A DNA stretch of 64,000 nucleotides, taken from Alphaproteobacteria bacterium. Lineage in GTDB: Bacteria > Pseudomonadota > Alphaproteobacteria > Rhodobacterales > Rhodobacteraceae. Below the pieces are notes generated by a model. The model searched no databases. It was not told where the DNA came from and worked only from the letters and a program-made list of their open reading frames with translations. Shown here in pieces: positions 7,686-15,048 of the stretch. The DNA lies in NCBI GenBank assembly GCA_030148665.1, contig JASBSZ010000015.1:1-64000 (forward strand). The letters are read 5' to 3'. Both the position numbers and the translations under genes were made by a program. Each line of letters opens with the position of its first letter. The first letter of the stretch is position 1.

Positions 7686-8477
7686 ATGGTTGTGCATTTC
7701 ATAGGCGCGGGGCCGGGGGACCCGGATCTGATGACCGTCAAGGGGCGGCGGCTGATCGAAAGCTGTCCGGTCTGCCTGTATGCGGGCTCGCTTGTCCCCG
7801 AGGCGGTGGTGGCCTGTGCGCCGGCGGGCGCGCGGGTGCTGGATACGGCGTCGATGACGTTGGAGGAAACCCATGCCGAGATCGTCGCGGCGCATGCGCG
7901 CGGGCAGGATGTGGCGCGGGTTCATTCGGGCGACCCGGCGCTGTATGGCGCCATTGCCGAGCAGATCCGGCGGCTGAGGGCGGCGGGCATTCCCTATGAC
8001 ATCACGCCGGGGGTTTCGGCGTATTCGGCTGCGGCCGCCGCCCTGGGGCAGGAATTGACCATCCCCGAGGTGGCGCAGTCGGTCGTGCTGACGCGCATGT
8101 CGCGCAAATCCACCGCCATGCCCGAGGGCGAGACGCTGGAAAATTTCGCGCGCAGCGGCACGACCCTGGTCATCCATCTGGCGGTGCGATATCTGCGGGA
8201 AATCGAACGGCGGCTGACCCCGTTCTATGGCGCCGAATGCCCGGTCGTGGTGGCCTATCGTGTGGGCTGGCCGGACGAGATGATCCTGCGCGGCACGCTT
8301 GCCGATATTCAGGAACGCGTCCGCGCCGCCAAGGTGACGCGCACGGCGCTGGTCTTTGTCGGGCCGGCCTTGGCCGAGACGCAGGATTTTGCCGATTCCG
8401 CCCTTTATGATCCGACCAAACCCCATGTCTTGCGCCCGGTTGCTGTTGCAGATCGGTCAAAGGGCGGCGGGGGCTGA
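7686..8477 (+). CDS. cobM: Precorrin-4 C11-methyltransferase
   Basis: A 263-residue tetrapyrrole methylase starting VHFIGAGPGDPDLMTVKG, the CobM/CbiF signature, with the CLYAGSLVP, VHSGDPALYGAIAEQ and TPGVSAYSAAAAALG blocks. It methylates C11 of precorrin-4. It is the last recognisable gene of the operon. The 67-base spacer from cobJ carries a hairpin and the recurrent motif, so its translation is initiated independently rather than coupled. No cobK, cobF or cobG homolog lies beside it. Confidence 0.95.
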   Translation: MVVHFIGAGPGDPDLMTVKGRRLIESCPVCLYAGSLVPEAVVACAPAGARVLDTASMTLEETHAEIVAAHARGQDVARVHSGDPALYGAIAEQIRRLRAAGIPYDITPGVSAYSAAAAALGQELTIPEVAQSVVLTRMSRKSTAMPEGETLENFARSGTTLVIHLAVRYLREIERRLTPFYGAECPVVVAYRVGWPDEMILRGTLADIQERVRAAKVTRTALVFVGPALAETQDFADSALYDPTKPHVLRPVAVADRSKGGGG

Positions 8478-8511
8478 GTCATTTCATCAAAACTTCACTT
8501 GCCTGTGCGAG

Positions 8512-8532
8512 AGAAAAGAGGTTCTCTTTTCT
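8512..8532. promoter_or_regulatory. Perfect 9-base inverted repeat before the 8551 gene
   Basis: AGAAAAGAG (8512-8520), loop GTT, CTCTTTTCT (8524-8532). It is AT/purine-rich, unlike the GC terminators nearby, and has no following T-run. It could be an operator or leader hairpin of the next gene, or a weak end to the cob transcript. Confidence 0.5.
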
Positions 8533-8550
8533 TGTCGGGTGGGTATTGCG

Positions 8551-8895
8551 ATGATCTATGATTTGCCGAAAGAAGTTCTTGAAGGCCTGAAACAGGCGCG
8601 CAAGCGCGATCTGCGAAGGCGCAATCGCCTGCGGGTTGTCAGTGACGGTCAGGCCTATCCGATCGTCCGGTTCTGGGACGGTGGCTTTGCGCTGGATGCC
8701 GAAAGCGCACCGCATCTGCGGGGGTTTGTCGATATTCTTGACGGTGGGCGGCATCTGTATAGCTGCCTTGTGATCTGCTCTTCGCTGGAAGGGGGCGAGC
8801 GGATCTATGAATTCAAGCGCCATACCGCCGTGGTCGACAAGGCGCCGGTCGATTTCGAGCTGGATGCCAACGCGCCGATTGCCTTGCTGAGCTGA
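8551..8895 (+). CDS. Conserved hypothetical protein, faintly PilZ-like
   Basis: A 114-residue soluble protein without signal peptide. A basic N-terminal helix (KQARKRDLRRRNRLRV) is followed by beta-rich sequence (YPIVRFWDGGFALDAE, GGRHLYSCLVICSS, ERIYEFKRHTAVVDKAP). I recall similar short proteins in other Rhodobacterales with no assigned role. The RRxxR-like start and the WDGGFAL stretch resemble a degenerate PilZ (cyclic-di-GMP) layout, but the key D/N-x-S-x-x-G motif is not clean, so this is only a hint. Start at 8551; a GTG at 8539 is an alternative. The convergent helicase gene ends at the very next base. Confidence 0.65.
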   Translation: MIYDLPKEVLEGLKQARKRDLRRRNRLRVVSDGQAYPIVRFWDGGFALDAESAPHLRGFVDILDGGRHLYSCLVICSSLEGGERIYEFKRHTAVVDKAPVDFELDANAPIALLS

Positions 8896-10410
8896 TCATT
8901 CTTCCTGTGTTTTCAGCTCCAGCGGCGCGGTCGGGGCGCTGCGCAGGTCGTCTGTGCCCAGAGGTTCGGTCGGTCGCGACAGCATATAGCGCGTGACCCA
9001 GTGCAGGCGCTGTTCGGCGCGGGTGATGGCGACATAGGCCAGACGTTTCCACAGGGGAACGCCTGCCTCGCTGCGTCCGGCACGGGCGGCCGCATACAGG
9101 TCGGGGGCAAAGACCTGCACCTCGGGCCACTGGCTGCCCTGCGCCTTGTGGATGGTGACCGCCGCGCCGTGCAGAAAGGCGGCCCCCATGCGCGCGGCCG
9201 AGGGGATGAAGGGCTCTTCCCGGTCGGGGGATTCGATCTTGATGATGCTGGCGACGCTGACACGCGGGTCATCCGCGCCGAACACATGCAGCCGGGCAAA
9301 ACCCGGTTTGCGCCCCGCCCCCAGATAGACGACCTGCGCCCCCTTGATCAGGCCACGGGCCTCGAGGTCGATGCGTTTCTTGCGGTGCTTGACGGGCAGC
9401 TCGATCCCGTCGCAGATCAGCGGCTCGCCCGGCAGCAGCGCGGTTTCGGGTGCGTCATAGGCATGACGAAAGGCGTGGATCAGGCGGATGCGGGTTGCGT
9501 TGCGCCACACCAGCACGGGCGAGCGCGCCATCATGGCGGCATCGACCCGCGGGGCGATGACCACGCGATCGTCACGGGCGGCGGCTGCGTGAACCATGCG
9601 TTCGAATTCTTCAAAGCCCAGATTGGGGTCGGCCAGCGCGTGGGCAAGGTCGAGGATCGGGTTGTCGCCTTGCTGGCGATGGATGCGGTGCAGATAGATG
9701 CGCTGCCCTTCGGGGATATTGTCAAAACCCATTGCGCCCGATTGCCCCACCGGGGCCAGCTGGGCCGGGTCGCCAAACAGGATCAGATTGGGAAAGATTT
9801 CCTGAAGATCCTTGAACTGCCGGTCGTCCAGCATCGAGCTTTCATCGACCAGCCCGATATCCAGCGGGTCGTCGCGCCGGCTCCAGCCGATGATAAAGTC
9901 GGACCCCCGCAACCCCGCCGCCGCCAGCGCGCCGGGGATTGATTTGTTGTCGCGATAAAAGGCCAGCGCGCGGTCGAGGGCGGCATCGGTCAGGCCCTCG
10001 ACGCTGGGGCGGGGGCCGTCCTCGGCCAGCCATTCGGCGATCTTTTCATATTCCGGGTCATAGACGGGCGTGTAAAGGATCCGGTGGATGGTGGTGGCCG
10101 GCACGCCCTGGGCGCGCAGCACGCTGGCGGCCTTGTTGGTGGGGGCGAGGATGGCCAGGCGGCGGCGGTCCTTGCGGCGGCGGGATTCATAGTCGCCGGT
10201 GACCAACTCGACCCCCGTTTCGGTCAGTTCGTGCACCAGATGGGCCAGCAGCATCGTCTTGCCCGACCCCGCCTTGCCCAGCACCGCCAGCATGTTGTTG
10301 CCCGCGCTTGTTTCGGGGCGGGTCGTGGCGTTGGCAAGGTCGATCCCCGCCGCAAGCAGCATTTCGCTGATACGGTCATGGGCTTCGGCCTGATCCTGGG
10401 AAAACTGCAT
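8896..10410 (-). CDS. PIF1/RecD-like ATP-dependent DNA helicase
   Basis: A 504-residue superfamily 1 helicase. Walker A is LGKAGSGKTMLLAHL near residue 50, a DESSMLDDRQ-type motif II follows with FGDPAQLAPVG (motif III), and the C-terminal UvrD_C-like part has TIHKAQGSQWPEV and YVAITRAEQRLHW (motifs V and VI). It probably unwinds DNA 5'-3' in repair or replication. ATG 10410 is chosen because upstream frame sequence is low-quality coding. It lies 55 bases after luxI on the same strand and could be read through from the quorum-sensing genes. Specific substrate unknown. Confidence 0.85.
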   Translation of the reverse strand: MQFSQDQAEAHDRISEMLLAAGIDLANATTRPETSAGNNMLAVLGKAGSGKTMLLAHLVHELTETGVELVTGDYESRRRKDRRRLAILAPTNKAASVLRAQGVPATTIHRILYTPVYDPEYEKIAEWLAEDGPRPSVEGLTDAALDRALAFYRDNKSIPGALAAAGLRGSDFIIGWSRRDDPLDIGLVDESSMLDDRQFKDLQEIFPNLILFGDPAQLAPVGQSGAMGFDNIPEGQRIYLHRIHRQQGDNPILDLAHALADPNLGFEEFERMVHAAAARDDRVVIAPRVDAAMMARSPVLVWRNATRIRLIHAFRHAYDAPETALLPGEPLICDGIELPVKHRKKRIDLEARGLIKGAQVVYLGAGRKPGFARLHVFGADDPRVSVASIIKIESPDREEPFIPSAARMGAAFLHGAAVTIHKAQGSQWPEVQVFAPDLYAAARAGRSEAGVPLWKRLAYVAITRAEQRLHWVTRYMLSRPTEPLGTDDLRSAPTAPLELKTQEE

Positions 10411-10465
10411 CGCGTGCCCCGTTTTTCGCCAGCATATCGGGACAAGCGCTGCAGGGCCAGCCGGA

Positions 10466-11092
10466 TCAGGCCGACAGCGGGGTGATGTCGGGCGTCTCAT
10501 AGCCCAGATCATCCCATTGCAGCAATTCGCTTTCATCGCCGCCGGCGCGCAGCCTCAGACGTGGCAGGTCGATATCGTCAAAGCTCCACAGACCGACGTG
10601 AATGTCCCTGGCGCCGCTGGCCGCCAGGACCGGTTGCCAGCCAAGGGCATGGTAGATGCGCTTCATGGCCGGGTCGAACACCCCCAGGGCATGGGTCAGC
10701 CGGAAATGTTTTCCCAGCGCCGCTGCCCCCAACAGCACCCGCGCTGCCGTCTTGCGCGAGGCGCCTGCGGGGGAAATGCAGAATCGGGTGCATTCCCATA
10801 TGCGGGGGCTCTTGATCCTGACCCCGCCGGTGAGGTCGGCAAAGTGGTCGTTGATCATGACAGGCCCGGTGGTCGGCAGAAATCTGAGCGAGCCCCCGTG
10901 GCGCCCGTCGCTGCACTGCCAGATCACGTATAGCGGGTTGATGTCATCATATTCGTCGCGTTCGTGCCCGTTTTCGTCGACATGCACCGCCCATCCCAGG
11001 CGGTTCGCAAACTGGGTGGCGCGGTCCCGGAACATCGTGTCGCGCAGAACGGGCATGCCGTCCAGCGCGTCGCCGTAAAGAAATCTGATCAT
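10466..11092 (-). CDS. LuxI-family acyl-homoserine-lactone synthase
   Basis: A 208-residue autoinducer synthase that joins SAM and an acyl carrier. The family pattern is visible: R22/R24, F28, W34 near the N-terminus, then E44-x-D46-x-x-D49 (ERDEYDD). After it come SLRFLPTTGPVMINDHF and the IWECTRFCI block with its conserved Arg. The start at 11092 follows GAGGG about ten bases upstream; a start six codons earlier lacks spacing. A luxR gene lies directly upstream on the same strand, giving a complete synthase-receptor pair. Acyl chain length is not predictable. Confidence 0.92.
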   Translation of the reverse strand: MIRFLYGDALDGMPVLRDTMFRDRATQFANRLGWAVHVDENGHERDEYDDINPLYVIWQCSDGRHGGSLRFLPTTGPVMINDHFADLTGGVRIKSPRIWECTRFCISPAGASRKTAARVLLGAAALGKHFRLTHALGVFDPAMKRIYHALGWQPVLAASGARDIHVGLWSFDDIDLPRLRLRAGGDESELLQWDDLGYETPDITPLSA

Positions 11093-11207
11093 GAAAATCT
11101 GCCCTCGCATGGAAAAACCGGGGCAGGGATAGGGTGTCTTTTGTTGAATTTCGGTGAAGGTGCGCTGAAAGACTTTTTTTGCAACGCTTGTACATGGTGC
11201 GCGCGGC

Positions 11208-11223
11208 CACCTGCCGACAGGTG
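11208..11223. promoter_or_regulatory. Candidate lux-box-like dyad between luxR and luxI
   Basis: CACCTG-CCGA-CAGGTG is a perfect 6-base dyad about 115 bases upstream of the luxI start and two bases past the luxR stop. ACCTG...CAGGT ends are typical of lux/las boxes, but the usual total is near 20 bases, so it is shorter than standard. It could instead be a hairpin at the luxR 3' end. Confidence 0.4.
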
Positions 11224-11224
11224 C

Positions 11225-11938
11225 TCAGACGATGATCTTGCCGCAGGCCATTGCCAGGGCGACCGCGTGGGTCGTGTTGGCGGCGCCCAGCTTGAATCGG
11301 GCCGATTCGATATAGACCCTCAGCGTATGTTCCGAGATCCGCAATCTTTCGGCCGCCTGAGCCCGCGACATGCCCATGCCCAGCAGGGTCAGCGCATCGA
11401 GTTCGCGTGGGGACAGTGGTCGGTCGGGTACGCGGTCGGATCCGCGCATGATTTCCAGAGCCTTCTGATTGAGATAGTGCGATATCAGGATGAGGTCGTC
11501 CAGATGGGCGGTGGTAAAGCGCGCCCATTCGGTGTCGGAACAGCTGTGATTTACGGTAAACAGCGCGAATTGTCCGCTTGGCCCCCGGATGGGGACGGAC
11601 AGGCCCTGATTTCCGACGCCGGCATCCAGCGCCTCGGCCAGAAAGGCCCGGGCCGATCTTGCCGACCAGTCCAGCTGTTTCCAGTCAACGGGATGAAAAC
11701 GCTGGTAGCAGCCCAGGACAACCGGGTCGATGCGGCCGTAATCCTGTTCCAGATAGTGATCGACCCAGGATGGCGCATAGGTGAGGGCGGCATAGGGCTC
11801 GCCCGCGCGGTTGACCGCGTGATAGATGACATGATCGACCTGATAGAGATCGCGCAGCCACTCGACCAGTCGCTGCAGTTCGTCAAGGGTTCTCACCTGC
11901 TGCAATCGTTCGACGACGTTTTCGATCCTGCTGGCCAT
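11225..11938 (-). CDS. LuxR-family autoinducer-binding transcription factor
   Basis: A 237-residue regulator. Residues about 15-160 form the acyl-homoserine-lactone binding domain with the expected aromatic/acid set (WVDHYLEQDYGRIDPVVL). Residues about 170-235 are a LuxR-type HTH (LSPRELDALTLLGMGMSRAQ, then RISEHTLRVYIESARFKL). It very likely senses the product of the luxI gene 132 bases downstream. The start at 11938 lies inside the end of a small upstream gene (56-base overlap), so its translation may depend on that gene. Confidence 0.92.
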   Translation of the reverse strand: MASRIENVVERLQQVRTLDELQRLVEWLRDLYQVDHVIYHAVNRAGEPYAALTYAPSWVDHYLEQDYGRIDPVVLGCYQRFHPVDWKQLDWSARSARAFLAEALDAGVGNQGLSVPIRGPSGQFALFTVNHSCSDTEWARFTTAHLDDLILISHYLNQKALEIMRGSDRVPDRPLSPRELDALTLLGMGMSRAQAAERLRISEHTLRVYIESARFKLGAANTTHAVALAMACGKIIV

Positions 11939-12092
11939 GTTGCTGCGATACCGTGTGCCCCTGGCTGCGTTTCATTTCCGCCGCTGCGATTCCCAGGGTC
12001 TCGTCCAGCTGGGCGGCCAGCCCCATGAGGCCATTCCGGCGGGCGAAATCCGTGAGGTCCCTCAGAACGTCAATCATCCATTCCTGCGACAT
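11883..12092 (-). CDS. Small conserved protein overlapping the luxR start
   Basis: A 69-residue soluble protein (MSQEWMIDVLRDLTDFARRN start, then LAAQLDETLGIAAAEM). It has a strong ribosome-binding site, AGAAAGAGG, seven bases before the ATG at 12092, better than that of luxR. I recall short Rhodobacterales proteins of this type with no assigned function. The C-terminal 20 residues are low-complexity basic/polar because they overlap the luxR coding sequence. Its position suggests translational coupling with luxR or a modulating role; neither is proven. Confidence 0.65.
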   Translation of the reverse strand: MSQEWMIDVLRDLTDFARRNGLMGLAAQLDETLGIAAAEMKRSQGHTVSQQHGQQDRKRRRTIAAGENP

Positions 12093-12177
12093 GGCAAGCC
12101 TCTTTCTGATTGGTTAATGAACTGTTAACACAATCATAGCGCGTTTATCGGGGATCCTGTATTCGCGTATTTCTATT

Positions 12178-12195
12178 CCCCCGATTTGGCGGGGG
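12178..12195. promoter_or_regulatory. GC dyad in the luxR-ccr gap
   Basis: CCCCCG-ATTTGG-CGGGGG is a perfect 6-base inverted repeat between the small luxR-side gene and the ccr terminator. It could be an operator for the leftward lux transcript or part of the termination zone. Confidence 0.35.
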
Positions 12196-12240
12196 TCGGT
12201 TCGATCAAGTCATTGAAAAACAATAATCAACAATATGAAA

Positions 12241-12273
12241 ACAGGCGGCTGGAAAGTCGATTCCGCCGCCTGT
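12241..12273 (-). terminator. Rho-independent terminator of ccr
   Basis: ACAGGCGGC (12241-12249) pairs with GCCGCCTGT (12265-12273). Read on the minus strand, the stem is followed by TTTTCATATTGTT, a fair T-rich tail, placed 44 bases beyond the ccr stop. Confidence 0.7.
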
Positions 12274-12280
12274 TCCTTAA

Positions 12281-12311
12281 CTGTTTCCAATCTGGAAACA
12301 GACTGTTTCCG
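12281..12311. repeat. CTGTTTCC dyad plus third half-site
   Basis: CTGTTTCC-AATCT-GGAAACAG (12281-12301) is a perfect 8-base dyad, followed at once by ACTGTTTCC (12303-12311). It sits between the ccr stop and its terminator, so it may be part of mRNA 3' structure rather than an operator. Confidence 0.45.
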
Positions 12312-12316
12312 TTGGG

Positions 12317-13615
12317 TTATTCGAGTGCCTGACTCGCTTCGAGCGTGTCCTCAAAGGTTTTCAGGCCCGTCGTCGGTGCGCTGACCAGAACCGCCATGTT
12401 GCCCGGCTTGTGTTCGTTGCGGCGCATTTTCATATGGGCCTGCGGGATCTCGTCCCAGGGAAAGACCTCGGACATCGACGGGTCGAGGCGGCGCTCCAGC
12501 ATCAGCTGGTTGGCGGCGCTGGCCTGCTTGAGGTTGGCAAAATGGCTGCCCTGCACGCGCTTCTGGTGCATCCACAGATAGCGCACGTCGAATGTCAGGT
12601 TATAGCCGGTGGTGCCGGCGCAGATCACCACCATGCCGCCGCGTTTCACCACAAAGACGCTGACTGGGAAGGTTGCCTCGCCAGGGTGCTCGAACACCAT
12701 GTCCACATTGTTGCCCTTGCCGGTGATGTCCCAGATCGCCTTGCCGAACTTGCGGGTCTCGTTGAACCACTGCTTGTATTCCGGCGTGTTGACCGTCGGC
12801 ATCTGGCCCCAGCAGTTGAAGTCCTTGCGATTGATGACACCCTTGGCGCCCAATCCCAGCACGAAATCGCGCTTGGATTCGTCGGAAATCACCCCGATCG
12901 CATTGGCCCCGGCGGTATTGATCAACTGGATTGCAAACGACCCCAGCCCGCCGGACGCACCCCAGACCAGCACGTTCTGGCCCGGCTTCAGCGTGTGCGG
13001 CCTATGGCCGAACAGCATCCGATAGGCAGTGGCCAGCGTCAGCGTATAGCAGGCCGATTCTTCCCATGTCAGGTGGCGCGGGCGGCGCATCAGCTGTTGC
13101 GACTGAACGCGGGTGAACTGGGCAAAGCTGCCATCGGGGGTTTCATAGCCCCAGATCCGCTGCGAGGGGCTGAACATCGGATCGCCGCCATTGCATTCCT
13201 CGTCGTCGCCGTCATCCTGGTTGCAGTGAATGACAACCTCGTCACCCACCTTCCAGCGGCGCACCTTGTCGCCCACCTTCCAGACGATGCCGGCGGCGTC
13301 GGATCCGGCAATATGGTATTCGGCCTTGTGCACGTCGAACACGCTGATCGGCGTGCCCAGCGCGGCCCAGATGCCGTTGTAATTGACGCCTGCGGCCATG
13401 ACAAAGACCAGCACCTCGTGGCTGTCGATCTCGGGCACGTCCACGACCTCGACCTGCATGGCCTGGTCGGGTTCGCCGTGTCGTTCGCGCCGGATGGTCC
13501 AGGCGTACATCTTTTTCGGCACGTAACCCAGCGGAGGGATTTCCCCGACCTCGTAGAGATCCTTTTCGGGGGCCTCGTAGGGGGCAATTTCGGGTGCGTC
13601 GTCCAGGGGGGGCAT
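12317..13615 (-). CDS. ccr: Crotonyl-CoA carboxylase/reductase
   Basis: A 432-residue zinc-less medium-chain dehydrogenase/reductase that reduces and carboxylates crotonyl-CoA with NADPH and CO2 to ethylmalonyl-CoA, the key step of the ethylmalonyl-CoA pathway for acetyl-CoA assimilation. The MAAGVNYNGIWAALG block, the CNQDDGDDEECNGGDPMF insert and the nucleotide-binding VLVWGASGGLGSFAIQL are characteristic, as is VFEHPGEATFPVSVFV. Length is normal. It is monocistronic with its own terminator, and its leader contains a 28-base nested palindrome. Ecm, a later step, is encoded 1.4 kb away on the other strand. Confidence 0.97.
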   Translation of the reverse strand: MPPLDDAPEIAPYEAPEKDLYEVGEIPPLGYVPKKMYAWTIRRERHGEPDQAMQVEVVDVPEIDSHEVLVFVMAAGVNYNGIWAALGTPISVFDVHKAEYHIAGSDAAGIVWKVGDKVRRWKVGDEVVIHCNQDDGDDEECNGGDPMFSPSQRIWGYETPDGSFAQFTRVQSQQLMRRPRHLTWEESACYTLTLATAYRMLFGHRPHTLKPGQNVLVWGASGGLGSFAIQLINTAGANAIGVISDESKRDFVLGLGAKGVINRKDFNCWGQMPTVNTPEYKQWFNETRKFGKAIWDITGKGNNVDMVFEHPGEATFPVSVFVVKRGGMVVICAGTTGYNLTFDVRYLWMHQKRVQGSHFANLKQASAANQLMLERRLDPSMSEVFPWDEIPQAHMKMRRNEHKPGNMAVLVSAPTTGLKTFEDTLEASQALE

Positions 13616-13637
13616 TGTCCGTACTCCACATTTTCGC

Positions 13638-13665
13638 TCTGCGATGCAGCATGCTGCGGCGCAGA
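13638..13665. promoter_or_regulatory. Nested palindrome in the ccr leader
   Basis: A 12-base perfect palindrome GCAGCATGCTGC (13646-13657) sits exactly concentric inside TCTGCG (13638-13643) and CGCAGA (13660-13665). It lies 23-50 bases before the ccr start codon. It could be an operator for a dimeric regulator or an mRNA hairpin. Confidence 0.6.
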
Positions 13666-13911
13666 ATCGTCGTCAAGGCTTGTTTCCCGATTGTTTGTCA
13701 TTCTTGCGGGAATAGGGCAAGAGCAATATCAAGACTTATTGTCATAGGATAGTGAAATTTTCATAATATGCGATGGCATTATAACGTACTATTGTTTCTC
13801 TTCCCTGTGGCGACGGCCGACGGAAAGACAAACATCCCCCGGCCCCGGCACAATGGCTGCGGGCGTGCAGCGTTACTTCCTTGCCACCTGTTCCCGATGC
13901 AGGCCCCTGCG
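13666..13911. promoter_or_regulatory. AT-richer upstream region of ccr
   Basis: No credible gene. The stretch about 13715-13800 is noticeably richer in A and T than the surroundings and probably carries the leftward ccr promoter. No clear terminator for the upstream gene (13912) was seen. Confidence 0.4.
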
Positions 13912-14769
13912 TTACAGTCCGGCGGGTGCGCGCAAGACGCTCGCCAGTCTGCGTCGAATCATGAAAGATTCGTCAACCGCGCGCTGTAACTTGAGCTCGG
14001 CGTCGCGGGCGAAACCATGGAAACTGCGGACCGCCCGTTCGACATTGCGGACCAGTTCGGGACTTGCATTCTTGTCCCTTTTTATCTTCCGCGCCAATCG
14101 TCGAGCATCGTCCAGTTGCTTTTTGTAATGATCATAGTCCTTTCTGAGGGACTTTATCATCGACTCGTAGCCCTTGATCAGGTTCATGAGGCGCGCAACC
14201 TTGCGATTTTTTTCGGCCAGCTTGCGATTTACAATCGCCTGCGCCTTGGGGGTGAGAACACGCAATGCCGGATTGTACACGCGTGCCTTGCGCTGCTTGG
14301 CGCGCAATGTCCTGTTGAAACTGTTCCAGTCATCCTTGGCCTTTTTCAGCGATGCCTTGAAAGCGGCGATTTCCTTGTCGCTGAAGGTGTAGCGTCTCAC
14401 CGAACGCGCAACCGCCTCGGCGGGTTTGCCGGTGCCGGTATTGGTGAGCAATGAGATAATTTCATTTTCGATCCGAAGCAGCCCCTCCAAACGGAAAAAG
14501 CTGAACCCGATGAGTGAAAAGTACCGGGTCATGGTCAGCATGTAGTTTGCCCGAAAATTTTCGACCGCCAGGATGAACACGATTCCGGCGATGACGTCAG
14601 GGCCCAGATAAGGGCTCGTGGCCCTCCTTTCCGCGGTTTCGGCGGGTCTTTTCGTGCGCACATAGTTGTCACAGTCGCCGCAGGCCAAGGCCCCCCTGGC
14701 CGGTATCAGGCCAAGCCCGGAGCCCAGGGCGATGGTTGAAATCGAGGAAAGAAAATGACGTCTCCGCAT
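13912..14769 (-). CDS. Tat-exported hypothetical protein with long basic helical region
   Basis: A 285-residue protein not recognised as any family. The N-terminus RRRHFLSS followed by a hydrophobic stretch to residue 29 fits a twin-arginine signal, with ALA just before a Cys-x-x-Cys pair (C30, C33). A hydrophobic segment lies at about 58-70. Residues about 130-280 are charged, rich in K, R and D/E, and look helical or coiled-coil (KKAKDDWNSFN, MIKSLRKDYDHYKKQLDD). The C-x-x-C next to the cleavage site could bind a metal or be lipidated, although the lipobox is poor. It lies between ccr and ecm without an operon partner. Confidence 0.7.
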   Translation of the reverse strand: MRRRHFLSSISTIALGSGLGLIPARGALACGDCDNYVRTKRPAETAERRATSPYLGPDVIAGIVFILAVENFRANYMLTMTRYFSLIGFSFFRLEGLLRIENEIISLLTNTGTGKPAEAVARSVRRYTFSDKEIAAFKASLKKAKDDWNSFNRTLRAKQRKARVYNPALRVLTPKAQAIVNRKLAEKNRKVARLMNLIKGYESMIKSLRKDYDHYKKQLDDARRLARKIKRDKNASPELVRNVERAVRSFHGFARDAELKLQRAVDESFMIRRRLASVLRAPAGL

Positions 14770-15048
14770 GATGATTTCCCTTGGTTTTCCGTATCATGTG
14801 GGTTCAGATATTGTGTTTGTATGAGGCGAAAGCATAGCAGATCCTCGTCTTGCGGGGAAGTTCGCGCGACCGAGGCGCAACTCCACCGGGGCAGCATTCA
14901 CGAGGATGAGCGCAAAATTTTTCAACTTCCCCCTTGCGGCGATTTCTGCGCTGCGGCAAAATGGCCGAGACATGAAATTGCGCCGGATCAACGCAACTTG
15001 CAACAATGTTGCCGATGCGGAGTGCATGAAAACCGCAAGGGCCGCCTG
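14770..15048. promoter_or_regulatory. Divergent upstream region of ecm and the Tat protein
   Basis: No gene is supported. Towards ecm it is rich in TTGC/GCAA half-sites: GGCAAA at 14955-14960, TTGCG and CGCAA at about 14979-14996, and a perfect GCAACA-A-TGTTGC dyad at 15000-15012, about 37 bases before the ecm start. These could bind a regulator of acetate/propionyl-CoA metabolism, but the factor is unknown. Confidence 0.4.

Noticed and set aside
5696-7741. 681-codon frame opposite cbiG/cobJ
   Set aside because: Antisense to a clear tetrapyrrole methylase fusion; no domain and shadow-like composition.
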